Positions 35,736-45,134 of a DNA stretch of 64,000 nucleotides are shown here, in pieces. The translations under genes were made by a program, and so were the position numbers. Under the pieces are notes generated by a model. The model was not told the DNA's origin. It was given only the letters and a program-made list of their open reading frames with translations, and made no database searches. The number at the start of each line of letters is the position of its first letter. The stretch's first letter is position 1. Source of the DNA: DGNJ01 sp002388905 (GTDB lineage: Bacteria > Pseudomonadota > Gammaproteobacteria > Pseudomonadales > Porticoccaceae); NCBI GenBank assembly GCA_036843405.1, contig DAITSJ010000007.1:62001-126000 (forward strand), read 5' to 3'.

Positions 35736-38255
35736 ATGACATTGAAAAAGCATTATCTACGTTCCTTTTCTATCCTGGGCATCGCCTCCATGGCGGCGAC
35801 GGTCGCACCCTTGGCTTCAGGCCAGGGTGGTTCCTCCGCGGATGTTCTTCAGGAAATTGTGGTCACGGCCAGGAAGCGGGCAGAAAGCCTGCAGGAAGTG
35901 CCGGTGGCGGTTACCGCGCTGAGCGGCGAAGATCTGCGCTTGAAGGGCGTGACTCGCCCGGACGACCTGAAATACCATACGCCCGGCCTGGAGATTCGCA
36001 ATCAGAGCATTCAGCGCAACAGCATCACCTACTTTATTCGCGGCCAGGGACAGACGTTCGGGTCCAGTCCGAGCGTGGTGACTTATTTTGCCGAGGCACC
36101 CCTGGGTAATACCGTGCGGGTCAGTATCGGCAACAACTCCCAGCTTTTCGACCTGGAGTCCGTCCAGGTGCTGAAGGGGCCCCAGGGGACTTTATTCGGT
36201 CGCAGCAGCACCGGTGGCGCTGTCCTTTTCGAACCGCGTAAGCCTTCCGGTGAGTTCGGCGGTTACATCGAGCAGACCATCGGTTCTTATGACTGGCGGG
36301 AAACCCGGGCCGCGGTCGATATTCCCTTAATCGAGGGCGTGCTCAATGCCCGGCTGGCGGGCAGTGTGGTGCGTCGGGACGGCTTTACCAAGACCATCAA
36401 CACCGGCCAGCACCTGGATGACCGGAATAGGGATAATTTTCGGCTGGGGCTGACTTTCACGCCGACGGAGTGGCTGGATAGCTACCTGATGTACGCCCGC
36501 AACGAAGTGGATGAGAACAATAGCGGAACCGTGCTTTTCAACTTTCTTGAGGGCTTCCCTATTTACAATACCACGCCCGGCGTTGGTCTGGGCTGGTTCG
36601 CAATCCAGGGGCTTTGCGGGGCTATCAACCCAGGCAATCCCGCCGGTGCACAGAGCTGTGCCGGCCAGCGAATCGGGCTGATGAATCAGCTTCGTGAAGG
36701 CCTGATTGCAGAGGAGCAGCGGGTAAAAAGCGGCGGCGACGACGCAAAACGCAAAAACGTGGCCGGTGCTCCCCTGATATTCAAGGGCAAGACGGATCAA
36801 CTGCTCAATATCACCTCCTTCAATCTCGGCGAAGTGGGCTTTCTGGGCGACGTGACCGTCAAGAATATCTTCAGTACCGTGCGCAACCTGGGTGTCCGCA
36901 CCAAGTACGACGGGGGCAATCCACTGCCCAACGGCCTGGTGTACAACAATTTCGATTTCCGCAATTTCGAGCCGGTGGGTTCAAGCGCCGCCGACGGCTC
37001 CAACGACTGGCTCGATGACTACAGCGAGGAGTTCCAGATCAGCGGCGATATCGATGGCAAACACTCCTGGATTCTCGGTTATTACCAGGAAGTCCAGAAG
37101 TTTGACCTTAACTACCCGCCGCTGTTCGCCACTTTTGCCAATGTTTTCAGCCCCTCTTTCTCGCCCACCGTTGTGGGGGGGTTCTCGACCAACCAGCGGG
37201 AGGAGCAGATTGGCTATTTCGCACAAACCAGTATCGATCTGTCCGATTGGCTGTTGGACGGCCTGCACCTGACGCTGGGTTATCGTTACACCGAGACGGA
37301 GTCTACCCGGAACACGACTCCCATTGATCAACTGGCCCTTGCCCTGTCGGGTAATCTGGTGCCCGGCCCCGTGGAAGTCTCTCGTCCCACACTCAAGGAC
37401 TCCGCGCCGAGCTGGACCGCCGGGCTCGACTGGCAGATCAATGCGGATGTCCTTGTCTATATCACCCATCGTCGGGGATTTAAGCCCGGTGGTTCCAACG
37501 TGACCGCGGTGCAGGACATTAATGACGCGCCCCCCGGCTTTGTACTCAACTACGATCCCGAGACCGTGGATGATGTGGAATTGGGCATCAAGGCGGACTG
37601 GACTCTGGCCGGACGGCCCGTGCGAACCAATGCCGCCGTTTACCAGATGTGGTACGAGGATATCCAGCGCAGCGAGTCCATTGGTGATCCGTTTGGTGCC
37701 CCTACCACCCAGGTCAACAATATCGCTAAGGCCGAAATCTTTGGCGCCGAACTCACCGCCATGATGATGGTTTCCGACCGGTTGCAGGTTTCCCTGAATT
37801 ATTCCTACATCGATCCGGAGTACACGGAGTGGCCGGGGACCACCACCAGTGTTCTCACCGGCGAGACGCTTTTGCTCGAAGACAGTCCCTATGTGGGCAC
37901 GCCGGAGCACCAGGGGACATTGACGGTGCGTTATACGGTGCCCCTGGCCGATGAGTGGGGCGAGGTTGCCCTGATGGCGGACTATTATCGCCAGAGTTCG
38001 GTATGGCTGAACGATACCGCCCTGGCGGACGGGTTTGGCAAGGAAGACCCCTACGGCAATCTCAACCTGCGCGCTGACTGGTTCGGTGTCATGGGCAGTT
38101 CGTTTGACTTTGCCCTGTTCGTGCGCAATGCCACGGATGAATTGCACGCGGTGGCCTATCCGTCTTTCTACGCTTTCGTGGGTACGGCGGGTGCCGTGTA
38201 CAACGAACCGCGGATGTGGGGCGCCCAGCTCCGTTATCGGTTTGGTAGCGAGTAA
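35736..38255 (+). CDS. TonB-dependent outer-membrane receptor
   Basis: The ATG at 35736 follows GAGGG and opens a signal peptide (MTLKKHYLRSFSILGIASMA...), giving 839 residues. The TonB box is EIVVTARK just after the leader. The plug has VPVAVTALSGEDLRLKG, FIRGQGQTFGSSPSVVTYF and VLKGPQGTLFGRSSTGGAV; the C-terminus ends with a barrel strand WGAQLRYRFGSE. It should import a large or poorly diffusing substrate with energy from TonB-ExbBD. It resembles the partial receptor at 62714 closely. The nearby esterases and amidase suggest a shared substrate. A strong stem-loop follows. Confidence 0.94.
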   Translation: MTLKKHYLRSFSILGIASMAATVAPLASGQGGSSADVLQEIVVTARKRAESLQEVPVAVTALSGEDLRLKGVTRPDDLKYHTPGLEIRNQSIQRNSITYFIRGQGQTFGSSPSVVTYFAEAPLGNTVRVSIGNNSQLFDLESVQVLKGPQGTLFGRSSTGGAVLFEPRKPSGEFGGYIEQTIGSYDWRETRAAVDIPLIEGVLNARLAGSVVRRDGFTKTINTGQHLDDRNRDNFRLGLTFTPTEWLDSYLMYARNEVDENNSGTVLFNFLEGFPIYNTTPGVGLGWFAIQGLCGAINPGNPAGAQSCAGQRIGLMNQLREGLIAEEQRVKSGGDDAKRKNVAGAPLIFKGKTDQLLNITSFNLGEVGFLGDVTVKNIFSTVRNLGVRTKYDGGNPLPNGLVYNNFDFRNFEPVGSSAADGSNDWLDDYSEEFQISGDIDGKHSWILGYYQEVQKFDLNYPPLFATFANVFSPSFSPTVVGGFSTNQREEQIGYFAQTSIDLSDWLLDGLHLTLGYRYTETESTRNTTPIDQLALALSGNLVPGPVEVSRPTLKDSAPSWTAGLDWQINADVLVYITHRRGFKPGGSNVTAVQDINDAPPGFVLNYDPETVDDVELGIKADWTLAGRPVRTNAAVYQMWYEDIQRSESIGDPFGAPTTQVNNIAKAEIFGAELTAMMMVSDRLQVSLNYSYIDPEYTEWPGTTTSVLTGETLLLEDSPYVGTPEHQGTLTVRYTVPLADEWGEVALMADYYRQSSVWLNDTALADGFGKEDPYGNLNLRADWFGVMGSSFDFALFVRNATDELHAVAYPSFYAFVGTAGAVYNEPRMWGAQLRYRFGSE

Positions 38256-38300
38256 AACCCACCTCCTCGATGACAGTAAGCCGGTAACCTTTCGCCGAAT

Positions 38301-38331
38301 AATCCCCCGGGTGCGTTAGCCCCGGGGGATT
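38301..38331 (+). terminator. Stem-loop after the TonB receptor gene
   Basis: AATCCCCCGGG (38301-38311) pairs perfectly with CCCGGGGGATT (38321-38331) around a 9-base loop, 46 bp after the receptor stop. There is no long U-run, so it could be a weak intrinsic terminator or an mRNA-stabilising hairpin. Confidence 0.6.
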
Positions 38332-38789
38332 GCTTCGCGGGGATACCGGCTTTTTTCCCCACGATTCAGTCCCCTTGAAGATCGGTCGGTTTGCCAGCGC
38401 GCCTCGCGTGCAGAGGCGTACCGTTCCCTGACGTTGCGAAAAACCGGCCTCGTCGATTGCGCGTCGAGCCTTACCGCCGGAGGGTTGTCCGACTCATCAA
38501 GCCAAAAGACGCAAAGTTATCCGGCGATAATGCTATGGGGAACGGTGGCGATCTCCGGGCCACAGGCAAAATCGGCTGCGGTCGGGGCGTCCGGCTTAGC
38601 CAGGCGATTGAAGACTGTTCACGCCACTGGCTGACGGTTTTTCAATATATCCGGGAGCCCGCCGGGCGGTGCAAGCCAATCGCAACGTGCCCCATAAAAA
38701 GGGATCATCGACGATTAGCCGGAGAGAGGGGGGAGACAGCACTGAAAAGGGTTGTGTTCACGGAAACAATATCAACAACCCAGCCGACG

Positions 38790-39161
38790 CTGTCGCGGGA
38801 GACGCTAATCTGCTATCACCTGTTCCGGGAAGGATCTGAGCCGGAAAGCGACGTATTACTGACCGCCATTTACCTGCTCAAAAGCCAGCTTAAGTGGTCG
38901 TGATATGCCCCGAGTGAAGCCTAGGCTCGACAACGCCGCCGGGAAAAGGATCTCATGGCCTTGGATAGCGGCCTCAAGCCCTTGATTGCCTTTGCCGGGC
39001 GGTTATGCTCCTACCTCCACGGCATCGTCGCCTGCGCCCGCTATCGGTTTAATATCAGGGTCCTCAACGGCATGAATAACCGCAACAAAGTTTTTATACG
39101 GATGGTGGACAGCTAACGGGAACGCGACCACTTTATTCCTAAAGAAGCGGCGTTCCCGGTT
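38790..39161 (+). pseudogene. Decayed ISL3-family (IS1165/IS204-like) transposase C-terminus
   Basis: One plus-strand frame carries transposase-like sequence broken by three stops (TGA 38901, TAG 38922, TAA 39114). Readable pieces are LLTAIYLLKSQLK, LDSGLKPLIAFAGRL, YLHGIVACARYRFN, VLNGMNNRNKVFIRMVDS and, past the last stop, RERDHFIPKEAAFP. The order matches the ISL3 C-terminus, where typical members read AYLLKE.L..., SGI..L..FA..L, GI.A..R......LEGINNKIK.IKR.AYG.R...YF.LK..AAFPG. The catalytic Glu of LEG is Asn here (LNG), so it is dead beyond the stops. No terminal inverted repeats or target duplication were found. Confidence 0.7.
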
Positions 39162-39193
39162 AAGCGCGAAGAATCCGGAAAATTGCTCTGGGG

Positions 39194-41329
39194 TCAGCTG
39201 ACCACAACCCGCGCCTGCGCCACGTTGGCGACCCGCTGTCGGCTGGCGGAGAGATCGCCGTCCCCGTGAGCATGGACAAGGGCCGATACGAAATAAGTGC
39301 CGGGCTTGTCGAAACGGTGACGGGTGCCAAGAGTCAGTGATCGCTTGCTGCCATCCACTTCCTCGTGAGTGAACGGGAATTCGCCCCTGCCGTCGAAATC
39401 CCACTGGACTCCGACTATGGATCCGGACCCGGCGGGCACGGCGGCCTCCACTTGCAGACTGACACTTTCCCCGGCCCTGATGTCGGCCCGCTTTTCACCG
39501 TTGGCGGTCACCTTGACCACCGGCTGAATACCGCCCCGCTCCTCTGCGGTATCGGGCAGTATTATCCGGCCATCGGCATAGGAATAGCGGGTACCCAGAG
39601 GAGCAACATCGTTCTCCACCCAGTCCACCAGATCGGCCAGGGATTGCTCGTAGATACCGGTAAAATCCACGAGCCGGGTGTTGCTGGCGCGGTTCGGTTC
39701 CGGCGGCACGATGCTGGGAGGACCGTGCTCGGCATTCTCGGTCCAGCGGATGCAAAATTTCTTCGCCGCTGCCGCCTCACCCTGGACTCGTTCCACGGCA
39801 CCGGCGTAAAGCAAACCGTTGACGGGCCAGACGGAGGAGTCGTGGGTATGATGGATCCATAGGAGCTTGCCATCGTACTGTGCGGAATAACAGTTGCCCA
39901 TTAGCGGCGACATTGCCGGCACCGGGTGTTGGGGGTAGAGAGGCTGTCCATCCAGCCGCAGGGATTCGAATTGCAGTTCGTCGATCACGTGGTGCCTGGC
40001 GTAATAGCAGAATGCCAGGAAGGCGCGGTTGTCCACGCGCACCTCGTCCCCGGGTTCGACATCGGTAAAGCGCAACAGGTTGGCATCCCCATGGCCATCG
40101 CCGGCAAACACATCGCCGGCGAGGCCGGTTGTATAAAGCTGCCTGCCGGCCGCTTTACCGGTGAGTATCCTGAGACCGGCGCCGAGGCGATAACCGGCAC
40201 CCACCCCCTCCAGTTCCACTGCGTAGGGCATGTCATAGACGGGCCCGGCACTGCCGATCATGGCGGCGAAAATGCGCATGGTCTGGTACTCGGGACCGGC
40301 AAATTCCGGGGATTCATTGAGATCCCTGGCAGTGAGAATGCGCTTGACGGTGGCGGTGGTGTCGAGCAGGTCGGCTTCCACCACCTTGGGCATATCGTGG
40401 CCCACATAGCCGGGTTGGGTCCAGAAGTCGGTAAAATAGTCCGGATCCTCTTCCTGCAGCGAGTCGGCGATAGACGTCCACAGCCAGATCTGCCCCATGG
40501 GCTCCAGGATCATGCTCTCGTTGCCCCGGGGAAAGCCCAGCCGATAGAGTCGGGCCAGTTCCTCTCGCTCGTGGGTGTCGAGCCCGGCGAAAGGGTTCCC
40601 GCTGCCACCGGGGGCCATGGCATCGGCGACCCGGATCAGTTTTTCCCTTCCCAGTACCCGCTGGACGTTGAACATCTGGCCGAACCCAATGGGCCCCCCG
40701 CTGCAAACCCGTCGGTTGTTGCCGGGCTCGGCAACCTCGCCGCCGCTGGTGGAGGGCATGCAGCCGTCGTAGACATCGGGGGCATTTTCCAGGCACATGG
40801 GCGAGCGTCGGCCGCCGCCACTGCCGCCGTAGACATAGGCGTGATGAGGGGCTTGGCCATAGATCTGGGCGGCGATATACCGGGAAAAACGCGCCGATTC
40901 GGCACTGGCGCGCCAGCCGTAGAGGCCGGGATCTTCGCCGGCGCGGGGGTCGACATCGTCCCCGATGTGCCCCTGGTTGGATTCAACCATGTACCCTCCC
41001 AGTCGCTCGCTGAGGGCAATGCGTTGGAACATTTCCCCGAGCATGCCGCCGCCAAAGGCGACTTCATGACCGCCGTGACCGCCTTCGATGGGTTGGAACA
41101 ACCGGCCCCGATAGGCGCTGACTCTGGGAAAATAAAAAGCAAAGCGGGTGTCGGTGTTTTCGAAACCGCCGTGGACGAAACGATGGGGCGATGGTCGCTC
41201 CCGATACTCGTCCTGGTCGATCCAGGGCTTGCCGAAATAGCGGTCGGTGACTTCATAGCCCTCCGCACTAATGTCCGCAGGACCGAAATCAGCACTGGTA
41301 TTTTCGTTTTTAGGGTCTTCGAAGCTCAT
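39194..41329 (-). CDS. Divergent tannase-like alpha/beta hydrolase with C-terminal PKD-like domain
   Basis: The start at 41329 has an AGGAG site and overlaps the stop of the tannase upstream (ATGA), giving 711 residues. YVYGGSGGGRRS (Ser170) resembles the tannase nucleophile elbow, but the Cys before Ser is Gly, so the active-site disulfide is missing. IHHTHDSSVWP and NAEHGPPS may supply the acid and base. Residues about 610-711 form a PKD/Ig-like strand domain (VGVQWDFDGRGEF, RHRFDKPGTYFVSAL). I see no signal peptide, odd for a PKD-tailed esterase. A hydrolase of the same catabolic set is the best guess; the function is not established. Confidence 0.7.
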   Translation of the reverse strand: MSFEDPKNENTSADFGPADISAEGYEVTDRYFGKPWIDQDEYRERPSPHRFVHGGFENTDTRFAFYFPRVSAYRGRLFQPIEGGHGGHEVAFGGGMLGEMFQRIALSERLGGYMVESNQGHIGDDVDPRAGEDPGLYGWRASAESARFSRYIAAQIYGQAPHHAYVYGGSGGGRRSPMCLENAPDVYDGCMPSTSGGEVAEPGNNRRVCSGGPIGFGQMFNVQRVLGREKLIRVADAMAPGGSGNPFAGLDTHEREELARLYRLGFPRGNESMILEPMGQIWLWTSIADSLQEEDPDYFTDFWTQPGYVGHDMPKVVEADLLDTTATVKRILTARDLNESPEFAGPEYQTMRIFAAMIGSAGPVYDMPYAVELEGVGAGYRLGAGLRILTGKAAGRQLYTTGLAGDVFAGDGHGDANLLRFTDVEPGDEVRVDNRAFLAFCYYARHHVIDELQFESLRLDGQPLYPQHPVPAMSPLMGNCYSAQYDGKLLWIHHTHDSSVWPVNGLLYAGAVERVQGEAAAAKKFCIRWTENAEHGPPSIVPPEPNRASNTRLVDFTGIYEQSLADLVDWVENDVAPLGTRYSYADGRIILPDTAEERGGIQPVVKVTANGEKRADIRAGESVSLQVEAAVPAGSGSIVGVQWDFDGRGEFPFTHEEVDGSKRSLTLGTRHRFDKPGTYFVSALVHAHGDGDLSASRQRVANVAQARVVVS

Positions 41330-42912
41330 TGATTTTCTCCTGACGCGGAGCGGCAAGCCCAGTTGTTGGCGTCAAAGGCCGGGTTGCCCCGCAGCAGTGC
41401 CATGGGATCGCCCTTGTCCAGTTTTTTGGGGATGTATTCCGCCACCTGCGGGTAGGGACAGATCAGGAACTGGCGCACCTGGGCGCCGGGTTCGACAGTT
41501 CGATTGGCAACAATGGCGCGGGGAGCGATATCCTTTTCCACCCAGTCGATCATTTTATCGAGGGTGCGGTCGCGCATGTCCGAAGGCCCGGTGCCGCCCC
41601 GGCAATGCAGTACCCCGGGCACCGCGAACATGCGGGCGAAGGCATTCACGCGGTCCTCGCCCGGCAGGGTTTCCTTCAGTTCCTCGTAATAACGGATCAT
41701 GTCCTCGTAGACGATGCCGTGGTCGCTCATGCCATGCCAGAAAATAACCTTGCCCCCGGCTTTTTCGACGCCGGAGAGGTCGGCGTCGGTCTGGCCCATG
41801 CCGGCTTCCCGGTCGGCGGCAAGATAGGCATCGATATGATCCTGGTTATTGAAATCGAACTCCTCGACAAAGTTGTAATCATTGCCGAAGTATCCCCGCA
41901 TAAAGGAATGGGCGATCACGTAGCCGCCGGGGGTTGCGCCCATTTCTGTCTCACTCCAGTTGGCCGGGGGTGTGTGGCCGGTGAAAAAGCCGATCCAGCC
42001 GGTGGTATTGGTCCAGGGTGCGCCGGGATAGGCCTGGCCTGCCGGCCCTCGGGGACCGCGATTGATCAGCTCCAGAGTTTCGATCTGGGCGCCGGTGAGG
42101 CAGCCCTCCTTCTGCGATCCCTGGCACTGGAGAATGGCCGGGTCAAAGTCGCAGGTTCGGGAGTTGGTTACCACGCCTTCGATGGCACCGCAGACTTCGT
42201 TAACAGTCTGCTCCACAAGCATAATCTCTGCGGGGGAGACCCAGCCGTCGGGGTTTTTCATCATGTGTTGGGTGGCGCTGGCGAAAGCGAGGATATTGGC
42301 GGCATTGATGCCGGGGGCCTCGACAATGAAACCGTCGTAATCCTCCGGGTAGTTGCGGGCGGCGGCAATGGCGCGCTGACCGCCGCCGGAGCAACCCTGG
42401 ACATAGCGGTACATGCTGTCGGCGTCGTACCACGCTTTGGTTATGGTCTGGGCCGCGACGGCCGAAACGTGCATGGAACGTTTGCTCAGGTCCAGGGCAA
42501 CCGCCGGATCGTCGAGCTTGCTCCAGTCGAGGATGCTGGTACTGCGATGGCCGCCGTCGGTGGTGGCCACGGCGAACCCATCTACCAGGAGCTGGGCCGG
42601 CGGTGTTTGCAATAAGCCCGCCGAACCGCCCACCGAATTGAAGAAGAAGCGACCGTTCCAGCCGGTTTCCGGCAGGGCGAGCAAAAAGCCCACCTGGTTG
42701 GGGCCCGGGTCGCGGGTGGTAACGGCGCCCTCGATGCGACAATAGTTCACCGGGTGGGTGACGATGTCGGCGGAGACGATACGGGTGTCTTCCGCGATAA
42801 CGGTGCTGAGACTGTTCACCGAGCAATCCAGCGCCGCCATGGCCGCACCGGCATTCAGTAGACCGACGGCAACGCCGGCGCGGATGATTTTTCTTACACT
42901 TATTACTGCCAT
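41326..42912 (-). CDS. Tannase/feruloyl esterase family protein (paralogue 3)
   Basis: The 528-residue protein has a signal peptide (MAVISVRKIIRAGVAVGLLN...) and the CS-D-HC plan: VQGCSGGGQRA (Cys174-Ser175), WHGMSDHGI and VLHCRGGTGP. It is less similar to paralogues 1 and 2 than they are to each other; for example SDHGI replaces SD.CC, removing a Cys pair. It is the middle gene of a run carboxylesterase - tannase - divergent hydrolase, coupled to the last by ATGA overlap. It is likely a periplasmic or secreted aromatic-ester hydrolase. Confidence 0.9.
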   Translation of the reverse strand: MAVISVRKIIRAGVAVGLLNAGAAMAALDCSVNSLSTVIAEDTRIVSADIVTHPVNYCRIEGAVTTRDPGPNQVGFLLALPETGWNGRFFFNSVGGSAGLLQTPPAQLLVDGFAVATTDGGHRSTSILDWSKLDDPAVALDLSKRSMHVSAVAAQTITKAWYDADSMYRYVQGCSGGGQRAIAAARNYPEDYDGFIVEAPGINAANILAFASATQHMMKNPDGWVSPAEIMLVEQTVNEVCGAIEGVVTNSRTCDFDPAILQCQGSQKEGCLTGAQIETLELINRGPRGPAGQAYPGAPWTNTTGWIGFFTGHTPPANWSETEMGATPGGYVIAHSFMRGYFGNDYNFVEEFDFNNQDHIDAYLAADREAGMGQTDADLSGVEKAGGKVIFWHGMSDHGIVYEDMIRYYEELKETLPGEDRVNAFARMFAVPGVLHCRGGTGPSDMRDRTLDKMIDWVEKDIAPRAIVANRTVEPGAQVRQFLICPYPQVAEYIPKKLDKGDPMALLRGNPAFDANNWACRSASGENQ

Positions 42913-42964
42913 TGTTGGCTGCCTCGTTATTTTTGGGAGTGGCTATCGATGTCTGGTCTCAGGC

Positions 42965-44692
42965 TCAACCCTTGAGAAGTTTGCCGTAAAGGGCGCGCAG
43001 TTCCGCCCTGGGGTCTGTTTCCGCCCGGGTGTCCACATCGAAGATCAGGGTGGCTCGCTGTTCCTCCGTGTAGGGTTTCCATTCCGGGATGCCGGCGTGA
43101 TTGGGGTCGCCGGTATGGGCGAAACGCACGAAGGCTTCGCTCACCTTTCGGGCCATGGTGGCGTTTTCCGGCCTGTCGCCCGCCATGGGCGTGTAGGTGT
43201 AATTGTTGAGCGCGAAGGGCAGGTCGACCCCGTGGGCGGCGCCGAGAATACCGCCCATGGCCGGTGTGGTGTAATCGAACCGGTACATGTAAACCGGTTC
43301 TCCGCCGCCGGCATTTTTTCGCTCCGCCCAGTCGATGCTCCCCGCCCACATGACCCGGTCGGTGACAAACTGGCAGGCCAGGTCCGTCGGACTGGCGTCG
43401 GGATAGGCCTTCCGGTAGGCGGCGAGCATGGGGCCGGCAAGATTGCCGAAAGTATCGGCCGCCATTTTCTCGAGGCCGTCATCGTCGAGCCTGCCGAACC
43501 AGGGCATCGACAACATCATCATCTTCATATCGTCCTGGGTGGAGCCGACCATGGTTGTTACATTTTTTCCGTGGGGGGAGCCCTCGGGGTAGACGGGGTG
43601 TGCGGGCAGGGTCTTGCCGTCCACCACCGGCTGCATGGGCATAAATGCATCGGGACTGGCCGCCCCGGCGAGCCCCTCGGAGATGGGAATGGCCAGGTGC
43701 CTGGCCTCCCGGAGAAGGGTTTCATAGGGAATATCGTGAAGTTTGTGGACTTCCGAAGGCTTCAGATTTAGGCGATCGAGAAACTGGTGCGTGAGCCGCG
43801 TGGCGTAGTCGGGTTCCCGGGCCCGCATGTAGGGCCCGCTCATCAGGGCGGCGCGGTGAAAAAGGCCCTCGGCATCGGGCATGCCCAGCAGGCAGGCGGT
43901 CTTGGACGCGCCACCGGACCCGCCAAAGACCATGACCCTGGACGGGTCACCGCCGAAGTTGGCGATATTGTCCCGAACCCACTCCAGGGCGGCGACGATA
44001 TCGAGCATCCCGGCATTGCCCGAACCGGTGTATTCTTCCCCGGCAATTTCCTCGAGATGCAAAAAACCCAGAATTCCGAGACGGTGGTTGATGGTGACAT
44101 AGACCACATCGTCCTGCCGGGCCAGCGGCGTGCCGTCGTAGAGCGGCCAGGAGCCGGAGCCGGTCTCGAAGGCACCCCCGTGCAGGTACACCATTACCGC
44201 CCGTGTCTTGTGTGTGTCCAGCCCCGCGGTCCAGACATTGAGTACCAGGCAGTCCTCGCCCTGCGGGGGCTCGTTGCCGGCCAGGCCTTTGATGAACCCG
44301 GCAAATTCCCCCATGCGCCCGGCGCTTTCATCGTCCACGGGTTGAGTCCCGCCGGCTTCGGCGTGGCCAACCTGCGGTGCCGTGGGTCCAAACTGTGTGG
44401 CGTCCCGCACCCCCTGCCAGGGTAGGGGTGGCTGAGGCGGCTTGAACCGATTGGCTCCCCCGGTCGGTGCCCCGTAAGGGATGCCCTTGAAAACATGGAC
44501 GCCGTCGCGGGTGATACCGCCCACCTTTCCGGACCGGGTGCCGGCCACCACGTCGAAGCCGGATGCGGCGTGAACCGCCGATGCCAGCGTGCCCGTTCCT
44601 GCCGAGGCAACAAGGGCGGAAGCCCCTAGTCCCTTCAGTACGGTGCGCCTGGTTTGATCAATAGTAGTTATGTCCCGCGAATGGGTGCTCAT
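42965..44692 (-). CDS. Type B carboxylesterase with Tat leader
   Basis: The start at 44692 (MSTHSRDITT..., GGGGAAAA upstream) gives 575 residues and exposes a twin-arginine leader, QTRRTVLKGLGASALVASAG. The type B carboxylesterase core follows: FKGIPYGAPTGGANRFKPP, EDCLVLNVW (about 146), YLHGGAFETGS (oxyanion) and FGGSGGASK with Ser259 in place of the common GESAGA. Members hydrolyse esters and lactones. It would be exported via Tat and act in the periplasm with the tannases. A plausible promoter lies 106 bp upstream. Confidence 0.9.
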   Translation of the reverse strand: MSTHSRDITTIDQTRRTVLKGLGASALVASAGTGTLASAVHAASGFDVVAGTRSGKVGGITRDGVHVFKGIPYGAPTGGANRFKPPQPPLPWQGVRDATQFGPTAPQVGHAEAGGTQPVDDESAGRMGEFAGFIKGLAGNEPPQGEDCLVLNVWTAGLDTHKTRAVMVYLHGGAFETGSGSWPLYDGTPLARQDDVVYVTINHRLGILGFLHLEEIAGEEYTGSGNAGMLDIVAALEWVRDNIANFGGDPSRVMVFGGSGGASKTACLLGMPDAEGLFHRAALMSGPYMRAREPDYATRLTHQFLDRLNLKPSEVHKLHDIPYETLLREARHLAIPISEGLAGAASPDAFMPMQPVVDGKTLPAHPVYPEGSPHGKNVTTMVGSTQDDMKMMMLSMPWFGRLDDDGLEKMAADTFGNLAGPMLAAYRKAYPDASPTDLACQFVTDRVMWAGSIDWAERKNAGGGEPVYMYRFDYTTPAMGGILGAAHGVDLPFALNNYTYTPMAGDRPENATMARKVSEAFVRFAHTGDPNHAGIPEWKPYTEEQRATLIFDVDTRAETDPRAELRALYGKLLKG

Positions 44693-44797
44693 TGGTTTTC
44701 CCCGCCCTGTTGTTGATGGAATCGCCGAAAGAGTCAGTGCAAGCCCTTGCTGTCCCCCTCGTTGCCGGCTTAGATCGTTATCATGGTGTCGCATCAG

Positions 44798-44826
44798 AGA
44801 TTACGAAAAATTTTACATAGATGCAA
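44798..44826 (-). promoter_or_regulatory. Candidate sigma-70 promoter for the carboxylesterase-tannase run
   Basis: On the minus strand TTGCAT (44826-44821) and TAATCT (44803-44798) are separated by 17 bases in an AT-rich stretch 106 bp upstream of the ATG at 44692. Both boxes deviate from consensus. Confidence 0.4.
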
Positions 44827-44896
44827 ATATATTGTCCCTGATATTATTGCCGAGGAGAGGCTGCCCGCGGCAGTGATGGCCAGGAATAACAACGGA

Positions 44897-44922
44897 AAAG
44901 CCCGGTTATCCTGACGGGCTTT
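44897..44922 (-). terminator. Rho-independent terminator for the iron alcohol dehydrogenase gene
   Basis: AAAGCCCG and CGGGCTTT form an 8-bp stem around a 10-base loop; on the minus strand the stem ends in CTTTTCC. It lies about 210 bp beyond the alcohol dehydrogenase stop (45135) and before the carboxylesterase promoter. Confidence 0.6.
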
Positions 44923-45134
44923 GTGCGGGGGAGTTTTCGTGGTTGTTGGCGAGAGGGAGGCCGGTGTTCTGACTTCGCCTGGAGTCGCCGATTGCCATGG
45001 CAGGAAATGTTAGTGGGAGCTGTCGGCAAGCAATCACTTTGAGCGAAGTATTGCCGGTGGTGGGCGGATGTAGCCGCATGGTGGTACGGCGATTTCTTAA
45101 AAGCGGAGCCCGGCAGGGGGGGGGAGGACAGTGA

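Larger units (their letters stand above)
38256..39193. other. Non-coding region with transposase remnant
   Basis: This 938-base gap holds the receptor stem-loop (38301-38331) and a decayed ISL3-type transposase (38790-39161). The 38391-38900 part contains an open frame that continues into the transposase frame but shows no convincing domain of its own. I see no other gene. Confidence 0.6.
44693..45134. other. Intergenic region with promoter and terminator signals
   Basis: The 442 bases hold a minus-strand promoter candidate (44798-44826) for the carboxylesterase run and a minus-strand intrinsic terminator (44897-44922) for the alcohol dehydrogenase gene. Otherwise I see no gene or repeat. 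Confidence 0.6.

Noticed and set aside
38391..38903. A 170-codon open frame starting with TTG as an independent gene
   Set aside because: No domain, no ribosome site, and its end continues in frame into the decayed ISL3 transposase; treated as part of the remnant region.
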